A stretch of DNA of 39,189 nucleotides, from contig JAKLFO010000003.1 in the NCBI GenBank assembly GCA_022711155.1, positions 1-39,189 of the forward strand. Reading direction: 5' to 3'. The notes under the pieces were generated by a model. It was not told where the DNA came from. It searched no databases and saw only the letters and a list, made by a program, of their open reading frames with translations. Position numbers and translations under genes: made by a program. Source of the DNA: Candidatus Bipolaricaulota bacterium (GTDB lineage Bacteria > Bipolaricaulota > Bipolaricaulia > UBA7950 > UBA9294). Positions within the stretch are counted from its first letter, which is position 1. Each line of letters starts with the position of its first letter. Shown here in pieces: positions 30,204-39,189 of this stretch.

Positions 30204-33200
30204 ATGGGAAGGCGCTCTGGTGCGGTGGTGTTCGCGCTCATGGCCGCGATCTGTGCGGTCGCAGGCCCCGTCTGCGCGCAGGTCTTGAGCGGCCCGACGC
30301 AGCTCGACCGTTGCGATGAGGGCCTCTTCACGGTTGTGTTCGCGAACCCGAGTCCGACGCAGACGGCTTGCCAGATCGTCTTCGAAAACGCCCCTCCGAG
30401 CGGCGATTTCGAGTACGTCGCCGGCTCGGGCCGGCTGGACGTCCCGGGGTACGGGACCTACTCAGCCGATCCGACCCTTGGAACCTGGAGCGTCGACGCG
30501 ATCGTCGGTGCGTCCTACGAGCTTCCGCCCGGCGAGACGGTGACGCTCGAGTTCCGGCTTTCGACGGGGTGCGCAGCCGTGTCCGGCGTTGACCAAGTCG
30601 AAATCCGCTACGTCGATTGCGCGGATCCCGGGGCACCGCTGGACGTGACGGATTCCCTCTCGGTGGAGGTCCTCCCCGGAGCGATCACCGTCGTGAAAAG
30701 TCCGGCAAATCCCGCAGGCGGCGTCGGTGACGTCGTCACCTGGACGCTCGAAGTGAACAGCACGGGACTCGGAAGCATCAAGAACGTCGTGGTGAGGGAT
30801 ACGCTCGGGCCGGGCCTCGAGTACGTCTCGTCCACCCCGGCGGGCTCTGCTGCGGGGCAGACGGTCTCGTGGGATGCGGGCGACATCGCGGCCCTCGCTG
30901 AGATGGCGCCGGACGACACAGTGACCATCTCGCTCTCGGCGCGCGTCGTCGCCTGCTCGGGCCTCGACAACGTGCTGAACGCGCAGTTCGGCTGCGACGG
31001 CGCGGTCTGCGCGGACACGGAGACGGGCTTCGGAGACTGCGGAGATCCGGCCACGTCGTCCGTCGCGCTCATCCAGCGGTTGCCCTTCCTCCAGTTCTCC
31101 GCCCCAACGATCCGCGTTCCCTACTGCGCGGCAACCACGACGGTCACGATTCCCGTGACGAACTCAGGAGACGGCGCGGCTCGTTCTCCCGTGCTCTGCG
31201 CCGATCTTGGCTCCCTGGCCGTGACGAACGTCCAGGGCGGAGCGACGTACAGCGACGGCTGCTTCTACCTTCCCGACGTCGCGGCGGACTCGACGTTCCC
31301 TCTGATCTTCGACGTGACGTTCGCGGGCGACTGGTGCTCGTCGATGCCCAGCGGCGCACCGCTGTATACGCTCGAGTACACGAACGACTGCGGCGTCCTG
31401 CACCGCGCGCAGCCGCAGTTCGGATCGATCGGGGCGTCGGACGCCCCCAGCTTGACCGTGTCCAAGACGGGACCGGCGATTGCCGCCTTCGGGGCGGACG
31501 TCACGTATGCGATCACGGCGCGCTACACGGGTCCCACGAGCTGCGGCAGCAGCACGACAGGCATCGTCACCGTGACGGACACGATTCCCGACGGGTTCCC
31601 CGTGGTCGCGACGGCGGGAGGCACGTGGACGCCGGGTGCGGGCGGGACCGGGGGAACCGTCGTGTGGACGTTCGATCCCGCGGTGGTTTCGACCGCGACC
31701 TGGAATCTCGTCGTCCACATCCCGCTCGAGTGCGGCTACTGCTACACCGAACGGACGAATGGCGTGACCGCGGAGACGACGAGTTGCTGCGGCTGCCTCA
31801 TGACCGCGTCGGCGTCGGCAACCACGGCCATCACGTGCGACCGCCTGTATACGTCAGACGCCGAGATGTCGAGCACGGCCCTCGAGCGCTGCGGCGACGC
31901 CATCACGGTGACGGACACCCACACGTTCGCCGACGACGCGGGCCTCGACACGATCGCGTTCGAGGACTTCGTCTACTCGTTCCTCAAGGAGAACGGCCTG
32001 GTCTATGTCGCAGGAAGCGCGTCCGCGACGATCGACGGGACCCCGACGGCCGTGACGGTCACGGATGGCGCGGGCGAGACGACGTTCGCCGTGGGAGACG
32101 CTTCGTCGGTTCGGGGGCGTACGCTCGTCTTCACCTACGACATCCGTGCGACGAGCGCGAGCGCACCCGCCTGCGGCAGTTCCGCATCGTTCTACGTCTG
32201 GATGAGCCACGAGATCCCCGAAGTCGGTCCCTGTCAGACGTTCTACGACACGGTGCAACTCACGGTCGAGCCGCCGGCGATGGCCGTGTCGATCTCCGGC
32301 GTGCCGACCATCCAAGAGGACTGCGCGACGTATCCTGTCACGATCACGTTCCGCCGCACGTCCGCACTGGCAGATCCGTACGACGCGCGCCTCGTCCTGA
32401 CCGGGACGTCGCGCGTGATCGCCGACTTCGCCGGCGCTACGTGGATCGGCGTCACGCCGGCCGAGGCGCCGATCGTCGGGGCCGACTCGGTCGAGTGGAG
32501 GTTCGCGGACGGATTCACAGCTCCCGGCGCCACGGCGACGATCACCGTGCCGGTCACAGCCAAGTGCGGCGGGCCGCTCGTCGCGCTCGGCGCGACGGGG
32601 CGGTTCGACGACCTCTGCAACGATATCGCGGGGTACAACGACACCTGCTCCACGTCGGCGTCCGCGGCCTCGTCGCTCCGCCTGAGCGGAGACGTCCACA
32701 TCTCGAAGACGCCCGAGGTCATCTACACCACGCAACGAACCGTCACGTGGCAGATCGAGATCTACAATTCGTCAAACGGAACAGCCTACAACGTCTACGT
32801 CGACGACATCCTGGGGAGCGGGCTCGTCTACGCCTCCTCCTCCGCCACGGGGTACTCGGGCGCCTTCTCCGTGCAGGCGAACCGCGATCACACGGGGAGC
32901 GTCATCAACGGCGCATCGTTCCTGTTCGAGAAGGTCGCTCCGGGGGAGCGACCAGTGATCACGCTCACCGCGAACCTCGTCGCCTGCAACAACATGACGA
33001 ACACGGCAACGGTCGGCTGGGGATGCGGCGGCACGGCCTGCCAGACTCCGCGATCCGACAGCTCCTACGTGCTCGTGGCCCCGGCCAACGTCGTGGCGAC
33101 GTCGGCCGCGCCCACGCCGCTCGACGCTTGTGCGACAGCCAAGGCCTCCGTAACGTTCCGCAGCGCGGGCATCGCCGTCGCCTACAACCTGACCGCGACG

Positions 33201-36200
33201 GCCACGCTGCCCGCCGGTCTCGCCTACGCAGGCAACCCCGAATACCGCGTGAGCGACGGAGCGTGGCTCCCAGCGGGAGCGCCCTCGGGCGTCCCCGGCC
33301 CGACGTTGACATGGACGTCGGCGGACATCGCGGCTCTGGGCGCCGTCAGTCCCGGGGTGCGGATCGAGATCCGGTTCGACGTCCAGGCGACCTGCAGCTT
33401 CACCGGCGGCACGCTGCAAGCGCGATCGGGGTACCAGAACCCGTGCGGCCAGTCGTTCCTGTCCGGAATCGGGTCGTTCTCCATCGCCGCGCGGACGCCG
33501 TCCCTGTCGCTCACGACGACCCAGACGTCGCCGTCGGCTGGGCAGCCCGTCGCGTGCGGCGGCAACGTGACGTGGGAGATCCGCGTCACGAACAACGGCC
33601 CGGCGGCGGCGAGCAGCATCTGGGTCGAAGAGACGCTGGGCTCCGGATTGAGCTACGTCTCGTCGACGGGAGGCGCCGACGGCGGATCGGGCTCCGGACA
33701 GTCGGCAACGTGGGAGATCGTGAACCTCGGCGTCGGAAGCACAGCCGTGCTCACGGTGACTGCGGAGGCGACGAGTTGCGGCGCTCTGACGAGCTCCATC
33801 AGGGCGTACTGGGCCTGCGGACCCGACGGAAACTCGGCAACAACGCCGGACTGCCTCTCGTCTTCGTCCGCGACCGCGTCGGCGACCGCGACGCGGGCTG
33901 TGAGCGTGGCGGCCACCGCGTCGATGTCGCCCAGCTCGATCGGCGCGTGCGAGACGCAGAAGACGATCGCGATCTCGCTTTCGAACGCGAGCGTCTCGGC
34001 TCCCGCCTACAACCCCGACGTGCGCCTCACGTTGCCCGCCGGGCTCACCTACCGGCCCGGGACAACGGAGGTCAACTGCGGCGGCGGGTTCGCTCCGGCG
34101 AGCGACCCGGCGCAGGCGGGCCAAGTTCTCACCTGGTACAGCCTCACGTCGACGGGTTCGGGCAACGACCTCTGTTCGCTGATCCCGGCCGGCGGATCGG
34201 TCGACGTCCGCTTCCAGGTCGATGCGTCCTGCTACCGAACGACATCGACCGCCACGCTGGATCTCTACTACTACGACTGCTGCGGGAGCCCGCAGTACCA
34301 CGTGACAACGACGCCGTCGCTCACTGCAGCGGCGCCGACCTTGTCGGTCACGATGACGCCGTCTTCCGCGGCCCTGGATTGCGCCAACGCGGCCAGCACC
34401 GTGACCTGGACGATCGCAGTGACGAACACGGGAAGCGCGACCGCGGGCTTCGTCCGCATCATCGACACGCTCGGCGCCGACCTCGTGCGCGTGTCGGGCG
34501 GGACGCAGATCGGGGCCAATCCACAGCAGTGGGGCTGGGAGTTCGGCCCTCTCGCGCCCGGCGGCTCACAAAGCGTGCAGATCGTCGTCCGTCTCGCGGC
34601 TCCGCCCAATGACTGCACGGCGTCGCGCCGCACGAGCACGGCCGTCACGAGTTGGGGCTGCACTCTGGCTGCCCTCGATGGGGACCCGAACACGGCGACG
34701 GAGTACTCGTGCACGTCGAGCGGAGGATCCGTGACCCGGACGGCCACCGTCACGGTCCCCGACCTCTCCGTCTCGGCGTCGGACATTTCGCCGCAGTTCA
34801 CCTGCGCGAGCGACGGCATCTCGAACGGGCGCGTGGCGCTCACAGTCCGCAACACCGGCACCGCGGCCATCACGACGGACTTCTCGATCACGTACTCCGA
34901 GTCGACGACCGGCTGGTCGGGAGGCGGAACGTTCACGAGCTTGGGAGGAACCCTCCCGCTCGCGGCGGGCGGCAGCCGGACGCTCACGCTCTCCAACTGG
35001 CCGATCGCCTGCTCGTCCTGCTCGTACGCCTTCACCGTCTCGCTCGACACTGGCGCGGCGATCTGCGAGTGCCGCGAGAACAACAACACGGCCACTCTGG
35101 CCTACACGCCGGCTTCGCCCGACCTCACGGTGGCGTCGAGCACGCTCGCGCCGACGTGCGCCGGCGACGGCCAGGTTCGCGTGCAGGGCAACGTGACGCT
35201 GCGCAACCAGGGCTGTGGAACGAGCCCGTTCACGACGAACGTCCCCATGCGCTTCACGGTGTACGCCGGCGCGTCCTGCAGCGGGACCGTCCTCGACCAG
35301 TGGACGCAGACGTTCACCGGCGTGAGCCTTGCTGCCGGGGGCGGAACGCAGGCCTTCGCCGTGGACCGCACGGCGACGTACAACTCCTGCTCGCCATGCG
35401 AGATCTCGATCCTCATCGAGGCGGACTACTCGAACGCAATCTGCGAGTGCAGCGGGGCAAACAACGCGCTCTGCGCCGGCCCGCTCACCATCTCGTTCCC
35501 CGATCTCATCGTGAGCGCGATCGACTTCTCGGGCGTGGGCTGCGCGAACGACGCGATGGCGGGATTCGTCGCCGTCACGGTCACGAACCAGGGCTGCGGT
35601 AGCGCAGACGCGTTCAACGTCGGGCTGTCCACTTCGGGGTGCCTGACGTTCGCAACCCAGCGCGTAACGAGCCTCGCCGGCGGCTCGAGCGCGGTCGTCC
35701 AGTTCCCGGTGGCGACGACGTGGAGCGGCTGCGGGACGTGCGGCTGCACGTTCACGGCGACCGTTGATGCGGGAAGCGAGGTCTGCGAGTGCGACGGCGC
35801 CAACAACACGGGGACCGCGACGTACACGTCGCCCCTTCCCGACCTCGTGATCGCGACGTTGACGGCGTCTGCGACAAGCCCCTGCCAGCCTGGATCGGCA
35901 AGCGTGACCGTCCGCAACGCGGGATGCGGCGTCGCGCCGAGCGGCGTCATCGTGGGCGTCACGGGCGCCGTAACTGGACAGGCAGCGACGTCGGTCGCCC
36001 TAGCAGCGGGAGAGAGCCAGACCGTCACGGTGCCGTTCGACACTCCCGTCGGGTGCGGGTCCGGATACGCGGTGACCGCGACGGTCGACCCGCTCTTCGC
36101 CGTCTGCGAGTGCAACGGGGCGAACAACGCGTCGGCGACGACGTTCTCGGTGAGCTCGCCCGACCTGGCCGTGACGGATCTCGCGGCGGACTGCAATCTC

Positions 36201-39189
36201 GATGACACCTTCACGGTCACGGCCAACGTCCGCAATGTGGGCGGCCAGCCCGCGGCAGACGTCTCGATTCGCGTCGTTGCCGACGACGCGCTCGTGCACG
36301 AGGAAGCCGTGACTCTCGCCGCCGGCGCCGTCCACGCGCTCAGTTACGTGACGCCGCCCCTCCTATGCGCCGTGCCGCACACGATCCGCGTGGTGGCCGA
36401 CGAGGCCGACGCGATCTGTGAGTGCTCGGAAGCGAACAACGAGGCCGCGACGAGCGCCGCCTTGTGCGCGTGCCCCGCGCTCTCGACCGCCAAGTCGATC
36501 GCCTCGCTGTGGCGCCGCGGCGCGAGCATCTCGCCTGCGACGCCCGTGGAGCCGGGCGACATCATCGAGTACGTCGCGACGGTGACGAACCACGGCGGAG
36601 CGACCGCGTTCCGCGTCGACCTCGCCGACGCGCTCCCCGCCGGCCTTGCCTACCACATCGCAGCACCCGGCCACGACGGCCAGTACTCGCTCTCGGCCGG
36701 CGGAAGCGGAACGTTCTCCGTGCCGGCAGGAAGTTCGACCTTCACCACCTCGCTCGACGCGACGCTCTCGAGCGGCAGCTCGCTCACGCTCCGCTACTGC
36801 GCGATCGCTGCGAGCTCCCTCCACGAAGGCGCGATCCTCACGAACGTGGCCGAGGCGGTCGGGGAAGAGGGGAATGGGACGCCGATTCCAGCCGGCGGGG
36901 CCAGCGCGACCACGAGCGGCCGTCGCCCCGCACTGCGCGTCGACAAGGCCGTGACGGACATCGTCCGCGACGGCTCGAGTCGAGGCTCAGCGGGCCCCGT
37001 TGAGCCGGGCGACGTCGTCGCCTACCGCGTCACCATCGAGAACGTGGGAGGCGGAACCGCGTACTCCGTCGTGCTCGAGGACGCTCTCCCAGCGGGACTC
37101 GTCTACCACTCGTCGGGAACGTGGGTCGTCTCCTCGCCCGCAGCGACGGGCTCGCTCGGCGCGCCCGTCGGCGGGACGTCCCTGTCGGCGGCGATCTCGG
37201 CCCCCGTCGCGGGCGGAGCGACGCTGACGGCGAGCTACACGGCGCTCGCCACGAGTTCCATCTCCGGCGTCGCTCCGCTCCTCAACACGGCCGAGGCAGC
37301 GGGCGAGGATGGAGCGGGGAACCCGATTCCCGAGACCGAGGCGAGCACGTCCGACACCTTCTCCGACTCGGCCGTCGCATCGGTCGGGTCGGCAAAGCCG
37401 GCGCTCTCCGTGGACAAGGTCGTGGTCGACGTCCGCCGCGGTGGCTCGTCAGCCGGAGCGATCGATCCGGTCCTGTACGACGATGTCGTCGTCTATCGCG
37501 TCGTCGTGCGCAACGCGGGCACGGGGACGGCGTACGGAGTCCGCGTCGACGACGCGCTGCCTTCCGGATTCGTGGTCGACACGACCGCCCCTTGCGGCAG
37601 CGGCACCTATTCGGTCGACTCACCGTCCTCAAGCGGCTCCCTTGGTCTCGCGGGCGGCGCGAGTTCCTTCTCCTTCGCGCCTGGAGTCACCGTGGCGGCG
37701 GGCGGCCGCCTGACGCTCGAGTTCGCCGCGCGCGCGACATCAGGGGCTCAGCCCGGCGTGTGGCTGACGAACACATCCGTCGCGTCCGGCCGCGACGGGA
37801 GCGGCAGCGCGATCCCGGCGTCGAACGCCGTGCTCGGCGACACGTCGGACGACGATGTCGAAGACGCGGACGCCGACGACACGGGGGTGGCGGCGGTTCG
37901 CGTGGGAGTCCCGGCGCTCGTGACCGAGAAGGAGGTCGCGCGCGTGGTGCGCGGCGAACTCGAGGTCGCGACGACGACCGTCGAGGCGGGCGACGTGGTG
38001 ACGTACTCGCTCGTCGTCCGAAACGTCGGACAGGGACCTGCCTACGATGTCGGCGTCACAGACGTTCTGCCGGCATCGTTCACCTACGCGGGACCGACCT
38101 CCGCCTCGTGGGCGTCGGGCTCGTCGTCTCTCGACCCGTCAGGCACTCCCGGGCCGTCGCTCGCGTGGCCGCTCGGCGCGATGCTCGAGCCAGGCGGCGA
38201 GCTGCGCGTGACGTTCTCCGCCCAGGTCTCCGGAGTCGTCACCCAGGGGGAGTCGTACGTGAACGAGATGACCGCCTCCGGCAGGGACGCGGCCGGCGTG
38301 GCGATCTCCCCCGACGCGAGCGTTCTCGTCCCCGCGGATGACGACGCGGACGACACGAGCGAAGCCAGCGTGTTGGGCGTCGTACCCGCCCTGGTGACGC
38401 GCAAGAGGGTGCTCGACGTGGCCCGCGACGGCTCGTCCGTCGGCATGACGTCTCCGATCGTTGCGGGAGACGTCGTGACGTTCGAGCTCGAAGTAACGAA
38501 CGTCGGGCTCGGGAACGCCTACAACATCGACGTGCGCGACGATCTCCCGCCCCCCCTGCGCTACGTCTTGGGAACGACAACGGGGTCGTGGACGTCCCGC
38601 AGCAGCGGGTACCGACTCGATCCCTCGGGTGCGCCCGGCCCAGCCCTGACGTGGTGGACGCACGCCGATCTGCCGCCCGGCGGGCGCCTCACCTTGCGGT
38701 TCGCGGCGCGCGTCGACAGCGCGACGTCGCCCAACGAGCCGTACACGGACATCTTGTACGCGTGGGGCCTCGACGGCAGTGGACGTCCGATTCCTCCCGC
38801 AGGAGACGTGCCTGCAGACACGGACTCGGACGATCAGGATGCGGCCACGGTGCTAGGCGGGACGGCCCCAGCCGGCGCGCCGGCGCTCGTGACCGAGAAG
38901 GGGATCCTGCGCCTCACGCGCGCCGGAGAGCGAGTCACCGACGACCGCGTGGAGCAGGGCGACGTCGTCACGTATGAGATCCGCGTCGAGAACGTGGGAC
39001 CGGCCACCGCGCACCGCGTCGACCTGTCCGACTCCTTGCCGCCGGAGTTCGCCTACGTGTCCGGATCGGCCCTCGCCACGACGCCTGACGGCGTGGCGCG
39101 CGTGGAGCCGGAGACCCCCGGGGACGAGTTGCTGTTCGCGCTTGGCGCCACGCTGGAACGGGGTGAGGACGCCGTCGTGCGCTTCGACG
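30204..39189 (+). CDS. Giant exported DUF11/CARDB repeat protein (3' end beyond the window)
   Basis: An open frame from ATG 30204 (GGAGGAG just upstream) to the right edge gives at least 2995 residues. It begins with a signal peptide (MGRRSGAVVFALMAAICAVA, cleavage near VCA-Q). Several DUF11 (conserved-repeat, Ig-like) units follow, with cores such as VTWTLEVNSTGLGSIKNVVV and DTLGPGLEYVSS. Five CARDB-like units come next (about 34760-36470), each opening with PDL and closing with a CEC-xx-NN motif. At least six more DUF11 units of about 160 residues follow, with linkers rich in Asp (DDDVEDADADD). Other frames across this stretch are Arg/His-rich or low in complexity and are shadows. A surface, stalk or matrix protein is likely; no catalytic domain is seen. 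Cross-strand cysteines suggest many disulfides. Confidence 0.9.
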   Translation, partial: MGRRSGAVVFALMAAICAVAGPVCAQVLSGPTQLDRCDEGLFTVVFANPSPTQTACQIVFENAPPSGDFEYVAGSGRLDVPGYGTYSADPTLGTWSVDAIVGASYELPPGETVTLEFRLSTGCAAVSGVDQVEIRYVDCADPGAPLDVTDSLSVEVLPGAITVVKSPANPAGGVGDVVTWTLEVNSTGLGSIKNVVVRDTLGPGLEYVSSTPAGSAAGQTVSWDAGDIAALAEMAPDDTVTISLSARVVACSGLDNVLNAQFGCDGAVCADTETGFGDCGDPATSSVALIQRLPFLQFSAPTIRVPYCAATTTVTIPVTNSGDGAARSPVLCADLGSLAVTNVQGGATYSDGCFYLPDVAADSTFPLIFDVTFAGDWCSSMPSGAPLYTLEYTNDCGVLHRAQPQFGSIGASDAPSLTVSKTGPAIAAFGADVTYAITARYTGPTSCGSSTTGIVTVTDTIPDGFPVVATAGGTWTPGAGGTGGTVVWTFDPAVVSTATWNLVVHIPLECGYCYTERTNGVTAETTSCCGCLMTASASATTAITCDRLYTSDAEMSSTALERCGDAITVTDTHTFADDAGLDTIAFEDFVYSFLKENGLVYVAGSASATIDGTPTAVTVTDGAGETTFAVGDASSVRGRTLVFTYDIRATSASAPACGSSASFYVWMSHEIPEVGPCQTFYDTVQLTVEPPAMAVSISGVPTIQEDCATYPVTITFRRTSALADPYDARLVLTGTSRVIADFAGATWIGVTPAEAPIVGADSVEWRFADGFTAPGATATITVPVTAKCGGPLVALGATGRFDDLCNDIAGYNDTCSTSASAASSLRLSGDVHISKTPEVIYTTQRTVTWQIEIYNSSNGTAYNVYVDDILGSGLVYASSSATGYSGAFSVQANRDHTGSVINGASFLFEKVAPGERPVITLTANLVACNNMTNTATVGWGCGGTACQTPRSDSSYVLVAPANVVATSAAPTPLDACATAKASVTFRSAGIAVAYNLTATATLPAGLAYAGNPEYRVSDGAWLPAGAPSGVPGPTLTWTSADIAALGAVSPGVRIEIRFDVQATCSFTGGTLQARSGYQNPCGQSFLSGIGSFSIAARTPSLSLTTTQTSPSAGQPVACGGNVTWEIRVTNNGPAAASSIWVEETLGSGLSYVSSTGGADGGSGSGQSATWEIVNLGVGSTAVLTVTAEATSCGALTSSIRAYWACGPDGNSATTPDCLSSSSATASATATRAVSVAATASMSPSSIGACETQKTIAISLSNASVSAPAYNPDVRLTLPAGLTYRPGTTEVNCGGGFAPASDPAQAGQVLTWYSLTSTGSGNDLCSLIPAGGSVDVRFQVDASCYRTTSTATLDLYYYDCCGSPQYHVTTTPSLTAAAPTLSVTMTPSSAALDCANAASTVTWTIAVTNTGSATAGFVRIIDTLGADLVRVSGGTQIGANPQQWGWEFGPLAPGGSQSVQIVVRLAAPPNDCTASRRTSTAVTSWGCTLAALDGDPNTATEYSCTSSGGSVTRTATVTVPDLSVSASDISPQFTCASDGISNGRVALTVRNTGTAAITTDFSITYSESTTGWSGGGTFTSLGGTLPLAAGGSRTLTLSNWPIACSSCSYAFTVSLDTGAAICECRENNNTATLAYTPASPDLTVASSTLAPTCAGDGQVRVQGNVTLRNQGCGTSPFTTNVPMRFTVYAGASCSGTVLDQWTQTFTGVSLAAGGGTQAFAVDRTATYNSCSPCEISILIEADYSNAICECSGANNALCAGPLTISFPDLIVSAIDFSGVGCANDAMAGFVAVTVTNQGCGSADAFNVGLSTSGCLTFATQRVTSLAGGSSAVVQFPVATTWSGCGTCGCTFTATVDAGSEVCECDGANNTGTATYTSPLPDLVIATLTASATSPCQPGSASVTVRNAGCGVAPSGVIVGVTGAVTGQAATSVALAAGESQTVTVPFDTPVGCGSGYAVTATVDPLFAVCECNGANNASATTFSVSSPDLAVTDLAADCNLDDTFTVTANVRNVGGQPAADVSIRVVADDALVHEEAVTLAAGAVHALSYVTPPLLCAVPHTIRVVADEADAICECSEANNEAATSAALCACPALSTAKSIASLWRRGASISPATPVEPGDIIEYVATVTNHGGATAFRVDLADALPAGLAYHIAAPGHDGQYSLSAGGSGTFSVPAGSSTFTTSLDATLSSGSSLTLRYCAIAASSLHEGAILTNVAEAVGEEGNGTPIPAGGASATTSGRRPALRVDKAVTDIVRDGSSRGSAGPVEPGDVVAYRVTIENVGGGTAYSVVLEDALPAGLVYHSSGTWVVSSPAATGSLGAPVGGTSLSAAISAPVAGGATLTASYTALATSSISGVAPLLNTAEAAGEDGAGNPIPETEASTSDTFSDSAVASVGSAKPALSVDKVVVDVRRGGSSAGAIDPVLYDDVVVYRVVVRNAGTGTAYGVRVDDALPSGFVVDTTAPCGSGTYSVDSPSSSGSLGLAGGASSFSFAPGVTVAAGGRLTLEFAARATSGAQPGVWLTNTSVASGRDGSGSAIPASNAVLGDTSDDDVEDADADDTGVAAVRVGVPALVTEKEVARVVRGELEVATTTVEAGDVVTYSLVVRNVGQGPAYDVGVTDVLPASFTYAGPTSASWASGSSSLDPSGTPGPSLAWPLGAMLEPGGELRVTFSAQVSGVVTQGESYVNEMTASGRDAAGVAISPDASVLVPADDDADDTSEASVLGVVPALVTRKRVLDVARDGSSVGMTSPIVAGDVVTFELEVTNVGLGNAYNIDVRDDLPPPLRYVLGTTTGSWTSRSSGYRLDPSGAPGPALTWWTHADLPPGGRLTLRFAARVDSATSPNEPYTDILYAWGLDGSGRPIPPAGDVPADTDSDDQDAATVLGGTAPAGAPALVTEKGILRLTRAGERVTDDRVEQGDVVTYEIRVENVGPATAHRVDLSDSLPPEFAYVSGSALATTPDGVARVEPETPGDELLFALGATLERGEDAVVRFD
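34760..36470 (+). repeat. Five CARDB-like coding repeats
   Basis: Units begin PDLSVSASDI, PDLTVASSTL, PDLIVSAIDF, PDLVIATLTA and PDLAVTDLAA and end with AICECRENNN, AICECSGANN, EVCECDGANN, AVCECNGANN and AICECSEANN. The normal CARDB end has an acidic residue and NN. The extra paired cysteines are specific to this array. Confidence 0.8.
36470..39189 (+). repeat. At least six DUF11 coding repeats, about 470-490 bp each
   Basis: Repeat openings such as LRVDKAVTDIVRDGSS, LSVDKVVVDVRRGGSS, LVTEKEVARVVRGELE, LVTRKRVLDVARDGSS and LVTEKGILRLTRAGER recur near 36475, 36935, 37405, 37920, 38390 and 38885. Each is followed by GDVV, a strand ending NVG and the DALPAGL-type core. The last unit is cut by the window edge. 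Confidence 0.8.

Noticed and set aside
32772-34301. A reverse-strand open frame of about 509 codons opposite the DUF11 giant (and others at 34271-35095 and 35426-36235)
   Set aside because: Antisense of repetitive GC-rich coding sequence; no ribosome site, no recognisable domains, biased composition.
31334-34612. A long forward open frame of about 1090 codons in a different frame from the DUF11 giant
   Set aside because: Its translation is very rich in Arg, His, Gly and Asp with no domain, while the overlapping frame gives clean DUF11 repeats. It is a high-GC shadow.
1-39189. CRISPR arrays, tRNA/rRNA genes, insertion sequences, attachment sites, riboswitches
   Set aside because: I looked for regularly spaced identical short repeats, cloverleaf ends with CCA or conserved TTCGA loops, transposase motifs and flanking inverted repeats and saw none that I could support.

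Overview
The window is about 39 kb of dense, high-GC bacterial DNA (roughly two thirds G+C by eye). I call 31 protein genes. I see no rRNA or tRNA genes, no CRISPR array and no insertion sequence. The genes look like those of a free-living bacterium with an outer membrane: a secreted protein ends in a beta-barrel-like C-terminus, there is a two-component system with periplasmic sensing, and there are several very large exported repeat proteins with no Gram-positive sorting signal. RF2 carries the classical bacterial programmed frameshift. Housekeeping genes sit beside giant DUF11, HYR-like and parallel beta-helix proteins. This would fit an under-studied lineage such as Bipolaricaulota (formerly Acetothermia/OP1), but that is only a guess; I cannot place the organism from this window.

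Left part (1-19200), mostly small operons with overlapping start and stop codons. Two PhnE-type ABC permeases open the window (the first is cut by the edge), followed by a small reverse-strand gene. Pyrimidine-nucleoside phosphorylase meets cytidine deaminase tail to tail. The deaminase is the last gene of a reverse-strand operon with an AMP-forming acyl-CoA synthetase and a secreted beta-barrel-like protein. A forward operon carries an unknown protein, a YigZ/IMPACT protein, RuvA and RuvX. Next come a small ribbon-helix-helix protein, prfB (with frameshift), DUF4342 and YciI-like proteins, a Cys-rich PKD-like protein, a DJ-1/PfpI protein with RsmI, a YkuK/DUF458 protein, an OmpR-type regulator with its histidine kinase, a BioD-like/DRTGG protein, an OsmC/ArsR/glutaredoxin redox group and a P-loop kinase.

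Right part (19241-39189), a cell-surface region. Reading leftwards on the reverse strand from about 29975 are: a 1851-residue protein with a PKD domain, 15 HYR-like repeats and a lamin-tail domain; a membrane-anchored parallel beta-helix protein fused to an OpuAC/QAT-like solute-binding domain; a membrane sensor with a degenerate GGDEF domain; and an exported subtilase whose start overlaps the sensor's stop. Divergent from these, and running off the right edge, is an uninterrupted reading frame of at least 2995 residues made of DUF11 and CARDB repeats. It covers the last 9 kb on the forward strand.

Window-wide habits: four of seven convergent gene pairs share one CTAG palindrome as both stop codons. 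None of the 30 complete genes ends in TAA. Many promoters have a -10 element of the form TAGnnT or TACnnT, with a TTG-containing -35 at 17-18 bp. The least familiar item is the beta-helix/solute-binding fusion inside the surface cluster.
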